This document shows, in pieces, positions 25,141-38,619 of a stretch of 64,000 nt of DNA (the stretch's first letter is position 1; every line of letters starts with the position of its first letter). Below the pieces are notes generated by a model, which ran no database searches, was not told where the DNA came from, and worked only from the letters and a program-made list of their open reading frames with translations. Both the position numbers and the translations under genes were made by a program. Location of the stretch: assembly GCF_002288925.2 (NCBI RefSeq), contig NW_022098076.1:71783691-71847690 (forward strand). Reading direction: 5' to 3'. The DNA comes from Delphinapterus leucas (Eukaryota; Chordata; Mammalia; Artiodactyla; Monodontidae).

Positions 25141-25809
25141 TTTTTTAGGAACCGCCACTTATTTTGGACCATTTTATTTGACAGCATTAAAGTATGAGGC
25201 CAAGTCTTAAAGTAATAAAAAATTACCAACCAGAAAGATTTAGGGAAAAGGACTTGAATTTAGATTTGGGACTGGATATAAATTAATTGATTACACTAGA
25301 CTGTTACAGGTCCATTGGTTAGGAACTCTAGGACTAACATTTTCAGTTCTACTCCTCAGGGGAATTATAGGCTCAGCAGAAGCCTTTTAGCCTAATATTG
25401 TGTATGGGTTTTTAAAAATGTAATAATACATTAATTTAACTTTATAAAGATTTACTGAACGCCTACTTCTTTTTTCAAGGCATTGACTGGCTCTATAGTG
25501 TAGTATAGTGTAGTGGCTTGCAGTTTTTGACCTAGATACACAATAAGAAATACATTTTTTATTGTAACTCAATATATATGCATATCTATGTGTGTCTAAA
25601 TATATATGCATGTTTATGAAAAATGGTTTCATAAAACAATATTTATACCTACTACATATAAAGTACATTTACTACACACAAATATATCTTATATTCTTAT
25701 CTTTTTTATTCCATATCATTTTTATTAAACTGCTAGTTGCAAAACACTATATTGATTTTGCAACCCATTAATAAATTGCAATCTGTAGTTTTGGAAATAT
25801 TGTCATACT

Positions 25810-25965
25810 AGCTAAGAACATGGATTCTGGAGCAAGACAAACTAGGTTTGAATCACAGTTATACCTCTTTAACTGTAGCTATGTATCTCATCTTTAAGAT
25901 GAGGGCAACAGTATCTACCTATGAAGATTAAAAGAGCTAATACTTGTAAATGCATGTTTCAATAA
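25810..25965 (+). mobile_element. MIR SINE
   Basis: AAGAACATGGATTCTGGAGC, CTAGGTTTGAATCACAGTTA, TCTCATCTTTAAGATGAGGG and CCTATGAAGATTAAAAGAGC match the MIR sense strand from tRNA-like head to core. Confidence 0.75.
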
Positions 25966-27258
25966 TATATTTGACTGGTTTGATAAAATATTTCCCTTAA
26001 CCCTACAGTTGCCAAAAGAAAAACATCATCCATAATATAGAAACTGAGGAAAAATCATTCAAAATACAGACTTCCTAAGATCTATTAGAAACAATGATGA
26101 ACAGCAAATATGATCTAAACATTTCATCTGGACTGTGTCTTTCCTTCCAAGGCCTTGGATATAATCAATAAATATGTGCTGAATTAAATAAGCATTACGG
26201 TCTCCTTTTTATTCTCCCTTTTATATACAGATACACATAAGTCCTTTTTAAGGACTTTATAAACCAGTAACCATGCTAAGTAATTATAATTTACCAGTAC
26301 ACTATAAAGAAGTTACCATACATTGTGACTCAAATATATATTTTTGACTATTTCATAGAACCATATTAATATCTCTAGTAGATGTAGTCTTTTGCTCCAG
26401 ATTTTCAAATCTGTAAACTTGATAAAGAAACACTTCTATGCTATGTTTCTTAAAGATACTTATGAGAACATTCTGGCTTATTGTCTATCCCTTAACTCCT
26501 TACTACTTCTGATTGAGTAGTAAAAGAGGTAACGAGACCCTCGACATAATTACAGGTATTCATAAGGAACTCGGTGACCTAGTTCCTAAAATACATGGGT
26601 TCAATGTCTCTTACCCAGAACTCCTACTGGAGAAGTTGGTGGCACTAAAAGAGGTGGTAGGAACAAATATCCTTCTTTCTTCAGATTTACATGCTAATCC
26701 TTAGGGGAGTCAAAACGAAATGGAAATAAGCATATAGTAAACATCTGTATGAAAGTATGTAGGTATCTAGTGGTCATTCTCAGAATAACAGAAAAATGTG
26801 AGTCTTTCTATTTTATCCACCAAGACTAATAATGCACACCCATGCTGGCTCTTGGCACAGCTGTAGCAAGGGACAATCCAGAAGACATACAATGGTGTAA
26901 CTCTAGCTCAGTCTGAAATGGTAGGCCAAAAGTAACCTAATTTTTACAGTATTTAGGTATAAAAACACCTTAAATCCAGCCTGGAGGAAAGTTACTGTAT
27001 TTCCTCCTCAACTCCCAGCATTCCAGGGCCTCTCCAGAGTGAACTTTGAAGGCAATGGATAAAAGGTATTTATTAGACAAAATTTCATATTTCCATCAAC
27101 TTGCTGGAATTTGACCACTATACATATCAAATGATACTAATAGTTAGGCTACCTCTGGTAAATATGCTACATTAATTTCAAGTACAATCTCAAGAAACCC
27201 TTTAACTATACAAGTGTCTGTTTCTCAACAAAAGAAAGCCATGTTTGAAAGTCAATTA

Positions 27259-27593
27259 ATATATTTTTAATAAATTTATTTATTTTATTTATTTATTTTT
27301 GGCTGCTTTGGGTCTTCATTGCTGCACACGGGCTTTCTCTAGCTGCAGTGGGCTTCTCGTTGCAGTGTTCTCTCTTGTTGCGGAGCACAGGCTCTAGGCA
27401 CACGGGCTTCAGTAGTTGTGGCACACAGGCTCAGTAGTTGTGCCTCACAGGCTCCAGAGTGCAGGCTCAGTAGTTGTGGCACACAGGCTTAGCTGCTCCA
27501 TGGCATGTGGGATCTTCCTGGACCAGGGCTCGAACCCATGTCCCTTACACTGGCAGGCAGACCCCCAACCACTGCACCACCAGGGAAGCCCAT
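27259..27593 (-). mobile_element. CHR-2-type SINE, long form, inverted
   Basis: On the minus strand the head is GGGCTTCCCTGGTGGTGCAG, near 27593, followed by several repeats of the CAACTACTGAGCC-type internal unit and a (TAAAT)n tail. AAAGTCAATTA flanks it at 27248-27258 and 27594-27604. It carries an extra copy of the internal unit relative to the 15362 copy, making it one of the two longest here. Confidence 0.95.
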
Positions 27594-29799
27594 AAAGTCA
27601 ATTACCTTTTGAAGTAAAAAGTTTTGTTTTTTCTATTCTCTCTCTCTCTCTTTTTTTTTTCCAGTTGTAACTCTTGATATTTTGGAACATTTTTTCCTAA
27701 TTGGGTGAAGGGAGGTATTTGTTTTATTTAGTTTTAGCACGTTCCTAAATCTGACTGGGATTGTGTTCTTAAATTGGGCATCTGTTTGACAATGAGGGGC
27801 AAGGGGTAACCAAGTTTGAAAGAAATAAAGGTAAATGGATATTTTTACAATTATCACAAGGACAGCAAGCACTAGCCGGCTGGCAGAACCCCAGTCTCTC
27901 ACTGAAACTGCAGCACCGCCTTCTCCCTAATACACCTATAACAATCAGTCCTGCCTAATACATCAGCTGGAGACATGCTCTCTATCCTTCAGTGTCTTCT
28001 TGAATTTCTTCAACATTGATACTCAGCTCCAAAATTCAGGTTCAAATAACAGCTGACTGAAATTTTTCAACATATTTTCAGTGCTCCTATTTGCTAATGA
28101 TAACAATAGGTTTTATTGAAAAAATGGCATCTTCTTCAGAGAAATCTAAAATTTAATCTGCCTCTAAAATAAAAGGGTGTACCTATGTGTGTGTGTTGTA
28201 GGGAAATAGGATGTTTTTTTTTACTCTGCCAAGAACTCTGATCATTTTAATTTGATAGATCCTAAACGTAAATTGCGATAGAAAAATTAAATAGTATTTT
28301 GATTAAATAAAATATTAAGTAAGAAAGACCTATTTTTTTCTTTGCCTTTCATGTTTTACCCCTTGATTTACTGTTACATGGACTTGAGAGATGTAATTAT
28401 TAGTGATCATATTAATTGACTATGTGATATACAACATCATACGAACCAAATGTATGAACTGTCACAAAATAAAGTATATGAAAAAGAATGTGAAAATCAA
28501 ATCATGAGATTCCTTAAAAAGTCTCCTGAAAGGTGTAAAGATTTGATTTTCCACAGTGTCTGATTTAATATGACTTTGATCAAAGAATAAACCTCTGAAG
28601 AGGTTTATAAACAAAAGCATAAACCCTCTTAAGGAAAGCTTTTTAGAATTAAAGCAAAAACATATTAACTCTTAAAAGTTTCAAAACAGTAGATTCAACT
28701 GAGCACTAAGAAGGCAAAATCACAGCTAAATTAGGTAATACCAGGGCATGGTAGCTATGAAAAAGCTGGAGGATAAATATATACAATCACATATACTATT
28801 ATAAATCATATTTCACCTTGCTACATAGTTCTTAAATTAATTTCATTCATTCATTATTCAGTAAGTTTATTGAACTTTTAGTTTATGCAAGGCACTGGCC
28901 TAAGAAAATAAAATTATACATTTGTATCCCTTACAGATGAACTGGTCTTAATTTGAGGTAGGAAGAAGGGAAACAGTGACTGGAGAGGAAAATAAGACAT
29001 TAGCCCTCTCGTGAATAAACATGCTATCCTATTAGTTAGATGCAATTCTATAGGCTTGAAACAATGAAGGAATTAAACCTTGGATGGAATATTTCCTTTT
29101 ATTTCTCCGCCACCTTGGGAAAATGTCTGTTTTCATAGTGAGGTCTCTCAAAATGATAGCAGGCTAATCGGCACAGGTTCTTGAGATAATGGAAGCTCAC
29201 CTGGCTAAGCAGGCAGCCTGCCCATCAACTTCAGATCCACATATCTCCCGAATTACAATCAGAGACTGGTGTTCACACCCTGAAACCAATCCATTACTCT
29301 CATCTCCTGCCTTAAAAATAAATTAAACGGATAGGTGAAGGCATTGCATAACTCAAACTATGTGGATCTCAACAAATATGTCCCATTAACTACCACGGAA
29401 TAGTCATATTAGCATTAGACCAAGTGTTTCCTTATCAAAACCAAAAGATAATAGAAATGTTACCTGCCAAATGTGAGTAAACCCAGAAAGTCTAATTATT
29501 TACATGGCATAATAAATACTTAGGTCTTATTTAAATTTGCAACATTTTAGAAATGAATAGCTATCTCAGAATCACAATGCTTGGGTGTATGACAGAAAAA
29601 AATACCTGTGTAACAACAGAGGTTTCTCACTTTGTACACAAAAAATAGGGTGAAACTCTTAGCTATACCACAATACCACCTGAACCTCTTTTAATAAGAA
29701 TAATAGATGATACTTCGTTGACTTTCTGGTAAACACTTATAGTAGGAAAAACAAAGTCATATTATCAACATCTTAAGTGGTAAACTTTCCCTTGGTTAC

Positions 29800-30190
29800 A
29801 GGAGCACAAAAATGATGTACTAGTAGGTTCATTACCACAGCATGAAATACTCAGTAGCTGTTAAAAATCATGATATATATATATATGCTTAATAACATGA
29901 AAACAGTGTTTAAAATGCATACTGTTAAGGGAAAAACAATCATACAATAAGCCATTTTTATTATATATATATATGCTTAATAACATGAAAACAATGTTTA
30001 AAATGCATACTGTTAAGGGAAAAACAATCATACAATAAGCAATTTTTATTATATGATCCTAGCCATTTCTATGTTTACAAAGGCATAGAAAATGACCTGG
30101 ATATACTTTAAGTTGTTAAATAAATTACATACAAAGCAATTAGAACAGTGCCTAATACACAGTAAATGCTATATAAGAATTTCTGCTATT
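29800..30190 (+). mobile_element. Ancient L1 3' region containing a recent tandem duplication
   Basis: ATACTCAGTAGCTGTTAAAA, TACTGTTAAGGGAAAAACAA and CATAGAAAATGACCTGGATA are typical of L1M/ME 3' UTR sequence on the sense strand. The 88-bp duplication at 29879-30054 lies inside it. Confidence 0.55.
29879..30054 (+). repeat. 88-bp direct tandem duplication
   Basis: Copies at 29879-29966 and 29967-30054 differ at two positions (CAGTG/CAATG and GCCATT/GCAATT). Both junctions lie in TATATA runs, which probably mediated the event. The near identity shows it is much younger than the L1 remnant around it. Confidence 0.95.
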
Positions 30191-30659
30191 ATTATTTTGC
30201 AGCAATTGTGAGATTATGAGTGCTTCACCCCTTTTTTTACTTACACATATTTTCTTTTTCTCCTTATTAAACTATACTCATTCTATAAAATATATTTACA
30301 ATAAAATGCATATCATTAAAATATACTTAATTAAAATCAGGATTTTCACATCTAATAATCACAATCCAGGTAAACTAACCCATATTATAAATCCTCCACA
30401 GAACTGGTATACCTAATAATTTTTACTCAGTGGCGTTTAAAGTTCAGTATGAAAAAAGCTCAGAATTAAAGGTATATAGGAAAGAGAAGAAACAAACATC
30501 ACAATTTTAGACATCTGAGTATTCTGTGCTGTACTAAGAAAGAAATTAATTTCACAAAAGCTCCTGACCTCAATCAACAAGTCTACACGTAAAGGAGCCG
30601 TCATTATTCAACACCACCTCCCCAACTCAGAAAGCCACAGGAGCCACTGCCATTCATCC

Positions 30660-30885
30660 AACAGTTATTTAATAATAGCGTTTCACATTCACAGGATCAC
30701 TTTCTAGGTGCCCCAAATGCTGCTAACGTTTCATGCATCATCTCATGTAATCCTCCCAACGGCCTCATAATAGAAGTGTAGGGCAGAGGGCAATGAAGCC
30801 CAGAGAGGTTAAGTAACTTATCCGTGGTTGCACAGCTCAGAAGTGGAGCCCCGATTTCAACCGAGGCAGAAGCTAGGCCCCAGCA
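30660..30885 (-). mobile_element. MIR SINE, inverted
   Basis: CATCTCATGTAATCCTCCCA, CCCAGAGAGGTTAAGTAACT and TGGTTGCACAGCTCAGAAGT form a well-preserved MIR core in reverse. Confidence 0.8.
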
Positions 30886-32228
30886 TCTAGTCACTAGTTC
30901 AGCATCTGCTATGAGCAAAATGTTAGGCATATCAACACCCTTGCCCTGCTAAGGCCAGGGTCTTGAACAATTACTCTGTCAATCCTCTTTCAACTCTCAA
31001 TCCGAACCCCTACCTCTAGCACCACAGTCACTGTAAGTGCATTTATCGCCACTATCACCAGAACTCCTGACTATACGGGGAGAAATGTATCCCTCAAGTT
31101 CTGATTTGTGATTTGAAAAGTATTTCCTCAGAAATGGCTAGCCTGCATAATTCTATTGATAAGATAAATGTCACATTAACTAAGCTTTTTCATTGGTTAT
31201 TCTGGAAATTTAACACCATTTTACCATGTTTTCAAATGAAAAGTGCATTCTTTTATTCCAACATTTTACTTTTAAATTATCAAACAAAAAAATTTTTTAC
31301 AACATGTATTGATTCATAATCAAAACCACCATAATCAGGATATGGAGCAAAAAAGACATTTTAAGTAAAAAAGAAAAGTGACTTATAAATAGACAAAGAC
31401 AATCCCTGTTATATCTTGTTCTGTGTCTGCCAACTAACTGACTAGGTTTTCCCTCCTTCCTAGGGAAAACGCATTGGATACCAAAATAGAAAAGTTTTGT
31501 ATATTTTTGCAAAATATATGTTTATACCTATGGCATTTTTATCTTTATGGATATTTATTTAAAAGCTGTAGTTTTACGGAGGCTTTACCAAAACAGTTGC
31601 AATTCTTTTCCATGGCAGTGTTTTGACAAGTGTGGAAATTATTAAATCAAGCACACCTTTTCCACACCACACATGACAGAGCACTGCTTATCCATAGGGA
31701 AGGGCTAGGCAGAGGTCTCTGGTGTAAGATTATCAAGTGTATATTTATGCAGTATTCAAAGACATTTGTAAATGTGTCCTGAATTTATCAAACTATAACC
31801 AGAAGTTCCTTATATTGAAACAAAACAAACAAAAGTAAATTATACCAAGTCCAACAAACTGACAAAGGTAGTTTCAAATCTTACTATTAGCTCAAGGTCT
31901 CATCGGCCTTATAGATATCACCTGAGACCTCCTCACCCACAAAAATTATTTGGCACAGGGTGAAAGAATGGCCAAGGAGTCACTTCCAGATCCTAATATT
32001 CTCCAACTTTTTTAACCACAAAGTTAGTCTTTATTGCTGATATTCTGTACTCATGAAACAAAAAGTCTCAACACAGGTCAAATACCAGTTTGGAGCTGGA
32101 AAAAGTTACTTCAATGTTATTAATTTGATCGAAAACAAAAGGAAAATATTCATGGGCCCCAAACATTTCCTCCATACCTTCCCATATGATCTGGTGCCTG
32201 AAATTCCCATTATTAAAACTGTATTACA

Positions 32229-32442
32229 GGGCTTCCCTGGTGGCGCAGTGGTTGAGAGTTCGCCTGCCGATGCAGGGGACACGGGTTCGTGCCCCAGTCC
32301 GGGAAGATCCCACATGCCGCAGAGCGGCTGGGCCCGTGAGCCATGGCCGCTGAGCCTGCGCGTCTGGAGCCTGTGCTCCGCAACGGGAGAGGCCAAAACA
32401 GTGAGAGGCCCGTGTAACAAAAAAAAAAAAAAAAAAAAAAAC
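32229..32442 (+). mobile_element. CHR SINE, cetacean short (deleted) form
   Basis: GGGCTTCCCTGGTGGCGCAG leads through GGGGACACGGGTTCGTGCCC (B-box region) and GTGAGCCATGGCCGCTGAGC to a 23-nt A tail. CTGTATTACA is duplicated at 32219-32228 and 32443-32452. It lacks the CAACTACTGAGCC internal block of the long form. The intact body and tail indicate a recent insertion. Confidence 0.96.
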
Positions 32443-33459
32443 CTGTATTACAACAACTTGAGACCGAATTTCTAGAAAAGCCTCTACTAAAGCACACATG
32501 CTACTCTAATACAACTGTAATCTATTAAACTAAGTCACTCTCTAAAATCTCGGCTTGAATGACTTTACCCAATTGTTCTATGACAGGACAGAAAGCTGAG
32601 AAAAGCATTCCTACTGCCATAGACAGGTTCTGATTTGGATAGAGAGGGATTGTGGAGACCAGTATCAGCATCATGCAACCCTGCAAGGAAGGCAGGACTG
32701 AGTGGGGCAGTGAAGCAACAAGAAAGTACCACAAGGGAAGTGGGTTTCTAAAAGGAGTGCTAAGAAAGAAGAAAGAATAGCAAAAGGCCCAAAGACAATT
32801 CATATGCTTCACTAAAACTAGCCTGATCTACATAACCTTTGCTGGGGCACCCGTGGCATGCCCCTTCCTGCAGCGTTCTAAGTACTCTTCCCACCACAAC
32901 CTCATTTATTTTTTAATGAAATAGGTCAGCTTGACAAAGGGCAAATGCCTGAGCTGAAACGAATTTCCCTAGGGTTAGTCAGAGGAAGTTTCATTACAAG
33001 CCTAAAACTATGAGCCAGCACAAACAGGACAGATGCAAGTGTGGGAGAGAAGAAATATGAGAGGGACAAAGAATAAAGGGTGTACCACTGTTATTATTGT
33101 TACAGATGACACATAGAAGGAAGTCCATAGGAATTTTGCTTATTAATACTCTAGCCTACTGTGAGGCCCAGCAACAGACGTATCCATACTCGCTACCTCC
33201 AAACTACAAGAACAAGCAGGAAGCAAGGCCTGAAGAGGTTTGAGTGCTGAGGGCAAGACTATCCATACAGATCTGGGTTCGGAGGTCACCATCCTTTATG
33301 CATTCCTTCTGTATCCTGTTCACATAAGGAGAGGTGAAGTCAGATCAAAATTGGCCTTTACTACTTGATTCCCACCCCCAGCTAAAGGGGATTCCATCTG
33401 TCTTCCCCCTAAGGGCAGTCCCCGCTACAGCCCACTTCATGAAAGCCCATTCACTCTCC

Positions 33460-34100
33460 CTTAGTTATTTGTTCACAAAACATTGGAGAGGGGTGCACCT
33501 ATTCTGTACCTGGTGCAGTTGCAAGATCACAGGTACAGAGATGAACAAGACATAGTCTATGCAGCAGAGCATCTCAAAGGCTAATATGGAGGCTAATATG
33601 GGAGACAGACGTAAAACAGTAACAATAGAATGCGATAGATACTATAATAGAAATACGTACACACTCAATGCTACAGGATTACAGGGGAATAATTAAGCTT
33701 TAAAGAAGCAGTAACATACATCTGCTCTTTAAGGATTGGGAGTTTCTTGGGAGTCAAGAAAAAGGGACAGAAATTCAAGGAAAAGGGAAGGGCTCAGGCA
33801 AAGATAAGGTAATTTGAAAGAAGTTGTTATGTTCAACACAAATGTGGCAAGTGTCTGTGGTTGAATCATGGTATATGTGAACGGGAATTTCAGGAAATGA
33901 AGATTAATAGATTATGTTGTTTAACAAAGGGTGTAGTATAAAATACAAAAGAGCTTATTAGTTCTTTATACGTAATATAGCTCTTTTTTAACTCCCTGTA
34001 GGTAAGGGGAGTCATGAAGGTTAAGGCAGGGGAATGATAAACAGATTTGTACTACAGAAAGAAATGTGACAAGGCCAGAGAAAGAAAATGATTAATTTTA
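33460..34100 (+). mobile_element. Ancient interspersed repeat, family not assigned
   Basis: The phrase order CTATTCTGTACCTGGTGCAG, GAGATGAACAAGACATAG, GGGAGACAGACGTAAAACAG, then AAAGGGAAGGGCTCAGGCAA and AATGTGACAAGGCCAGAG follows a widespread old mammalian repeat. The same theme starts at about 28840, 46190 and 51455 and fills 41890-43075. A small duplicate GGCTAATATGG occurs twice near 33577-33600. Confidence 0.4.
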
Positions 34101-35554
34101 TGAATCGAACTAGAATTGCAGACAACCTCCAATTCTTCCCAAAAAATCACTGGATCCTCTGCCTTAATTATATGGATATAATTGGGAAACTGTTACGCTT
34201 GCTGTCTCAAACTCACATCTAAAATATTCAACTGACATTTCATTTTTTACTTATTTTTGATTTCTATCTGTGAAATTTCATTTTTTAAAGTAAGAATGAA
34301 TTCTTCTCTGTTCAATTATCATTTTTCATAAAGTATTCAATAAGTACTCCCTGATTATGGGGCATAATAACCTATAGGATCTATTCTATAAATAAGTTTT
34401 ATGCTTTCTGATTCTGTTTCTATCTTTTCCATTATTTCTATCAATTCTCTTATGTTCTCTGATTCTATTTCTAGTGTATTGCTACAGGCTATTAGAGAAA
34501 TATAAGGTCAAGTAGGTAAATATTCACACAAGTGCATTTAAAGCATGCCTCTCCTCTTTCCTTCTGGCTGCAGCTCATGGGGATATGGCTCCCTATCTTA
34601 CGCACATCAGTACTTGGGTGCCACAGTGATACCATTAGGTATATTTCTTACATTCAGTAGTAACTCAGTGTGGAAGTTGGAGTCTCTGTGAAACTGTTTA
34701 GCAGATCATATAGGATATTACTGGAATTCCATCAATATTTTTTCTAACATTCAGAGTTGCTGTAAGTGAAAGGACCCTAATGAAATTTTTGCAATTAGCC
34801 TTGGAAGAACTGCTCTTAACAGACTAGTCAGCTTCTTTGAGGTACAATAAAGGAAAATATCATTGTAGCAAAGGCCTTTTATAACCACAGCATTGCTTTA
34901 AAATGACCATTATTATATTTTCCTACAGACAACTAAGTAGCAAAATGGAAACATTCTTAAGAGTTCCTTCTCAGTTTGGTTAGAAACTGCGCAGCGCTAA
35001 TCAACTGTTGAAATCTAAACTGATTATTTCTGAAGTGTCAACAGATGCACAAGCTCCAGAGCTGAAACAGGAACATGTGTCTGGTTTTTCGTAAACAGGC
35101 TGAAGGAATACAACTGACAGAAGTATTGTCTCTTCTCTAGAGAGAGAAAGTATTGTCTCAGAAAATGCAGTGTGAAAATGTTGCACATGGTTTTATTAAA
35201 TGTCCCAAACAAAGTAACCTGGAAGGCCAAGAAAAAGGAAAGTGACCAAAGGCAGGTAGAGAACAGGAAAAAAAGAGAGAAAAAGAGTAAAGACATTCTA
35301 CCTGCTGCAATAATGCAATGTAATATATCTTTACATTTTTAGCTTTTTCTTGAAAAGGGCAACCTCCACCTTTCCCTCCACCCCCTGAAAACCCTAAGGA
35401 CGCAGTCAGGCATATTCTTCTTGTACCATCACAGAAAAGTAAGGGACATTTTAGTGTTTGATAGTAACATGCTGTGATCCTCTTGCTCCTTGGAGCAACC
35501 AGTGTCTTCAAAGCAGTCCTTTCCAATTTCCTGCATAGATATTATTTGATAGCA

Positions 35555-35690
35555 TTTCTGAAACTTGCCTGACATGGGTTCCTTCCTTGCTGATTCTGAT
35601 TCAGTACACCTGGAGTGAAGTGTGGGCCTCTAGTTTTATAAGCATCCCAGATGATTCTTATGATCAAACAAGTTTGGGAAACAGGCTGCA
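35555..35690 (+). mobile_element. MER5-like hAT MITE fragment
   Basis: GATTCTGATTCAGTACACCT, AGTGTGGGCCTCTAG and CCAGATGATTCTTATGATCA resemble MER5-type elements. Diverged. Confidence 0.5.
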
Positions 35691-35779
35691 TAACACAACT
35701 ATTTTTAAAACAACTTGGGTATGAGGATTATCCCTTCCCGAGAATTTCACAATATTCCTTGAAATGAAGGGAGACCCAA

Positions 35780-36230
35780 CAGTGCTATGTGAACTTGCTG
35801 AAGCACTCTTACCAAGTCGGCAGTGGCATAATTAAATGGGCTAACAGATTTCCTAAACATATACCCAATCATATTTCAGCTAGGGAATCCCCTAATCAGA
35901 TAATTCTCCAAAATAAAGGAAAGATGTGTCTGACAAAGCCTCGCCTGGTTAATCAAGAGAAATTCCCATGGCTAGATTTTGCCACAGGTGATCTGGAGCA
36001 CTGCTATGTCTCCGAAGCTAGGGTCAGCTCCTCCCCAATGTTCACACACAGACAAAGCCAGCTAATTTCCCTGTTAAATGTGAGTGAGTCACCATCCTAA
36101 CAATTTAGATTGCTAAGGTGCATATATTGAAATATATGCTTCCCGGCACAATTCCATATCCAATTACCATAGTAAATCCAATAAAGGCACAGTAAAACTG
36201 CCACTCAGCCAGGGGAGAAATACGAAGTCA
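35780..36230. other. Non-repetitive segment, possible conserved non-coding element
   Basis: This block shows no repeat signature. It is moderately GC-rich, with homeodomain-like CTAATCAGATAATT at 35892-35905 and an incidental 103-codon plus-strand frame at 35789-36100 without any recognised domain. An intronic enhancer of IKZF2 is one possibility. No conservation evidence is available here. Confidence 0.2.
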
Positions 36231-37260
36231 TAAGCCAATTCAAATATTGCTAATGCCCGTGGAGGAACAACTGTGGATGACTAGAACCCCTGTCAGGAAA
36301 CCCCGTCTTATCTTTTTCACCTAGGAATTTTTCATAATAAATTTCAGCTGTAAAATTTTGGTAAGTTTCTACATCCTAAGCTAAATGAATGCCTGAAAGA
36401 TATTCCCATTTTTTATTTGAGTTTTGCAACATCTCTCTATATGCCTCTTCCTTTTTAAGTCTTAGAGCAACAAGCTTTCAGGTAAATATAACTGCTAAAA
36501 CATCTATGTATGAAGTCAAAATTTTGCATTCCCTTTGAAATGGAAACATAATCAGTGAATTTGTCTTCAAAATATGTCCAGTTTTCAGGCAAAATATCGT
36601 CTTAAATATAATTTAATCTGAACTGTCAAAAGACTTAAAAGTTATTTAAGGTTTAAAAGAGAAATTCCTTAAATTTATTTAAATAACTTAAAAGTTATTT
36701 ATAGTTTTATTAAGAGGTAACTTACTGAAAATAAAGTCAGGGTTTTTTATTTTGTTTTGTTTTTGTTTGTTACTTAACCATACTTAGATGGTTTACTTGT
36801 AGCTGTCTGGGCAAAGATGGAAAGAGACAGGACATACATATGCTAACTATGGCATTATTTCTCAGAATAAATTATGACACTCTTTTAAACACAGGGCCAA
36901 TGCAAAACTCTAAAAATGTACATGAAAACCTAGGACTACAAGCACTAATACAGAACAAAGCATCTAAAATTCCCCTGAGATATTTAGTTTGTGTCTTAGT
37001 AAAAGGCAGTAACATTCCAGAGAGGCAGATGAAGGCTCAGCATAAAAGGACTTTCTAAGAATCAGAGCTGACCAACAATACAACAGCTTCTCTCGCACAG
37101 AAGTGGTCAAGGAAAATCCCAGAGACCACCTGTCACACGTGCTGCCAAGAATATTCTTGCTTTGTTTAGGAAGTTGTTCTAAATGACCTCTGGGGTCACT
37201 TCCAAGTAAGTGTTTGATTCATCAAGGTTATTTTCAGTGGTGAAATAAATGACACGAGTG

Positions 37261-37298
37261 TACACACAAACACGCACACACACACACACACACACACT
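37261..37298. repeat. (CA)n microsatellite
   Basis: About 18 CA units with one AAA and one CGC interruption. Confidence 0.95.
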
Positions 37299-38619
37299 TG
37301 CAGTCCCAGAAGAGAACGTAGAAGCCTGATATTTTTAAATGTGATTTTATAGGCAAAAAGCAGAGATTGAATCAGCTACATCCTCAAACCACCATTCTGC
37401 AGAAGGGAATAAGGTACAAATTTGTTCTACCTCAGCATGCTCTTTGAGTCAAAGAACAAGCCCAGGTCCCTAGTGGCCTCTAGCATATTCTTTAACAGGC
37501 TGCCATCAATCTAGTTCTTGGGACAGACTGGGAGCTACAAAACTACAGAACACATTTGGATGTATAATTGTATAAAAAAACACAGATGTCATGAAATGAA
37601 CTTTCTCTGCTCTCCAGCATATTTCAGTTTCCCGTGCGAGAAAAACCTAGTAGTTTCCTGAAAAAGCGCACCAGAAAGTAAACAAACAAAAGGAGTACTA
37701 GACTTCAGTCTTTTTCAGGAGTAGGCTTAGCCTGTGAGTTCTGAGACAAATCAACTTGCTTATGAACTGAAAGCCTTGGAGAGCTCCATTAGTCTTGAAA
37801 TAGGAAAGAAGGAGAAATCGGGTCCTATGGAGACAGCTCTTTATCCCCTTGCATAACCTCATGAAAAGCATCCCCCTTATTCAAAAACTAGAGCCTCCAA
37901 TGTAATTAATCAAATAGTTTTTAAGTAACACCTTATTTTTCTTTCTGTATCCTCTGCTTGCTACTTCTACTTTTTAGATATGCACTCTTTTCTCCTAAAA
38001 TAATTGCTGCTACACAGATAGCCAGGTTCCATGGTATAACAATTAAGACGTTGTTAACCTTAGAACTTTATTGAAGCGCTATGCTAAATACCTTGAAAGA
38101 GTTTCTTATGTGATTTACCAAGATGAACCAATGAAATGAAAGCAGAAACAGGAATAAAAGCTACATTTTCTGCCATATTTAACTTTTGGAAGTTTTTGTT
38201 TAACATCAAACAATCAGTATCTTCCCATTAAATCTGCCTTGAGACATGGACCCCAAATAAAACCTTTTTCCTCCTTTCTCCTAGTTCTTAATAGAGTTTT
38301 TAATTATAATTTCTTCTGGATGCTAAAGTAGAAATGTTCTTCATGGACAGAAATTAAACACAGACATTCCAACCAACAAACATACAAAATACTGTTTAAG
38401 TAACCATAATTAAGAAATGTCAAATAAACTTAGATACTATTTTCCCCTATCACATTAACCAACATTGATAAAATTCAGTGCTGTCGAAGGTGACAAAACA
38501 ACGACCCAAAGGCTACTTGTAGTGTAAATTGGTAACCTTTTCACAGGGCAATCTGCCCATACTTTATCCACCAAAATGGTCATTGCACATACTTCATGAC
38601 AGCAATCCTGCAGCCAAGT

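Noticed and set aside
26513..26704. 63-codon plus-strand frame with protein-like composition
   Set aside because: Short, with no recognised domain and no splice or polyadenylation context. Chance is the simplest explanation.
29879..30054. Repeat array resembling a CRISPR or satellite
   Set aside because: Only two directly adjacent copies with no spacers, in a mammalian intron; a tandem duplication.
32229..32300. tRNA-like head with A and B box words
   Set aside because: It is the tRNA-derived head of a CHR SINE, repeated at nine other places, and not a tRNA gene.
35158..35526. 122-codon minus-strand frame on the IKZF2 strand
   Set aside because: No Helios similarity, no consensus acceptor/donor pair framing it, and other minus frames overlap it. 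Not an exon I can support.
36630..36705. ACTTAAAAGTTATTTA repeated 50 bp apart
   Set aside because: AT-rich words of this length recur by slippage; no further structure supports it.
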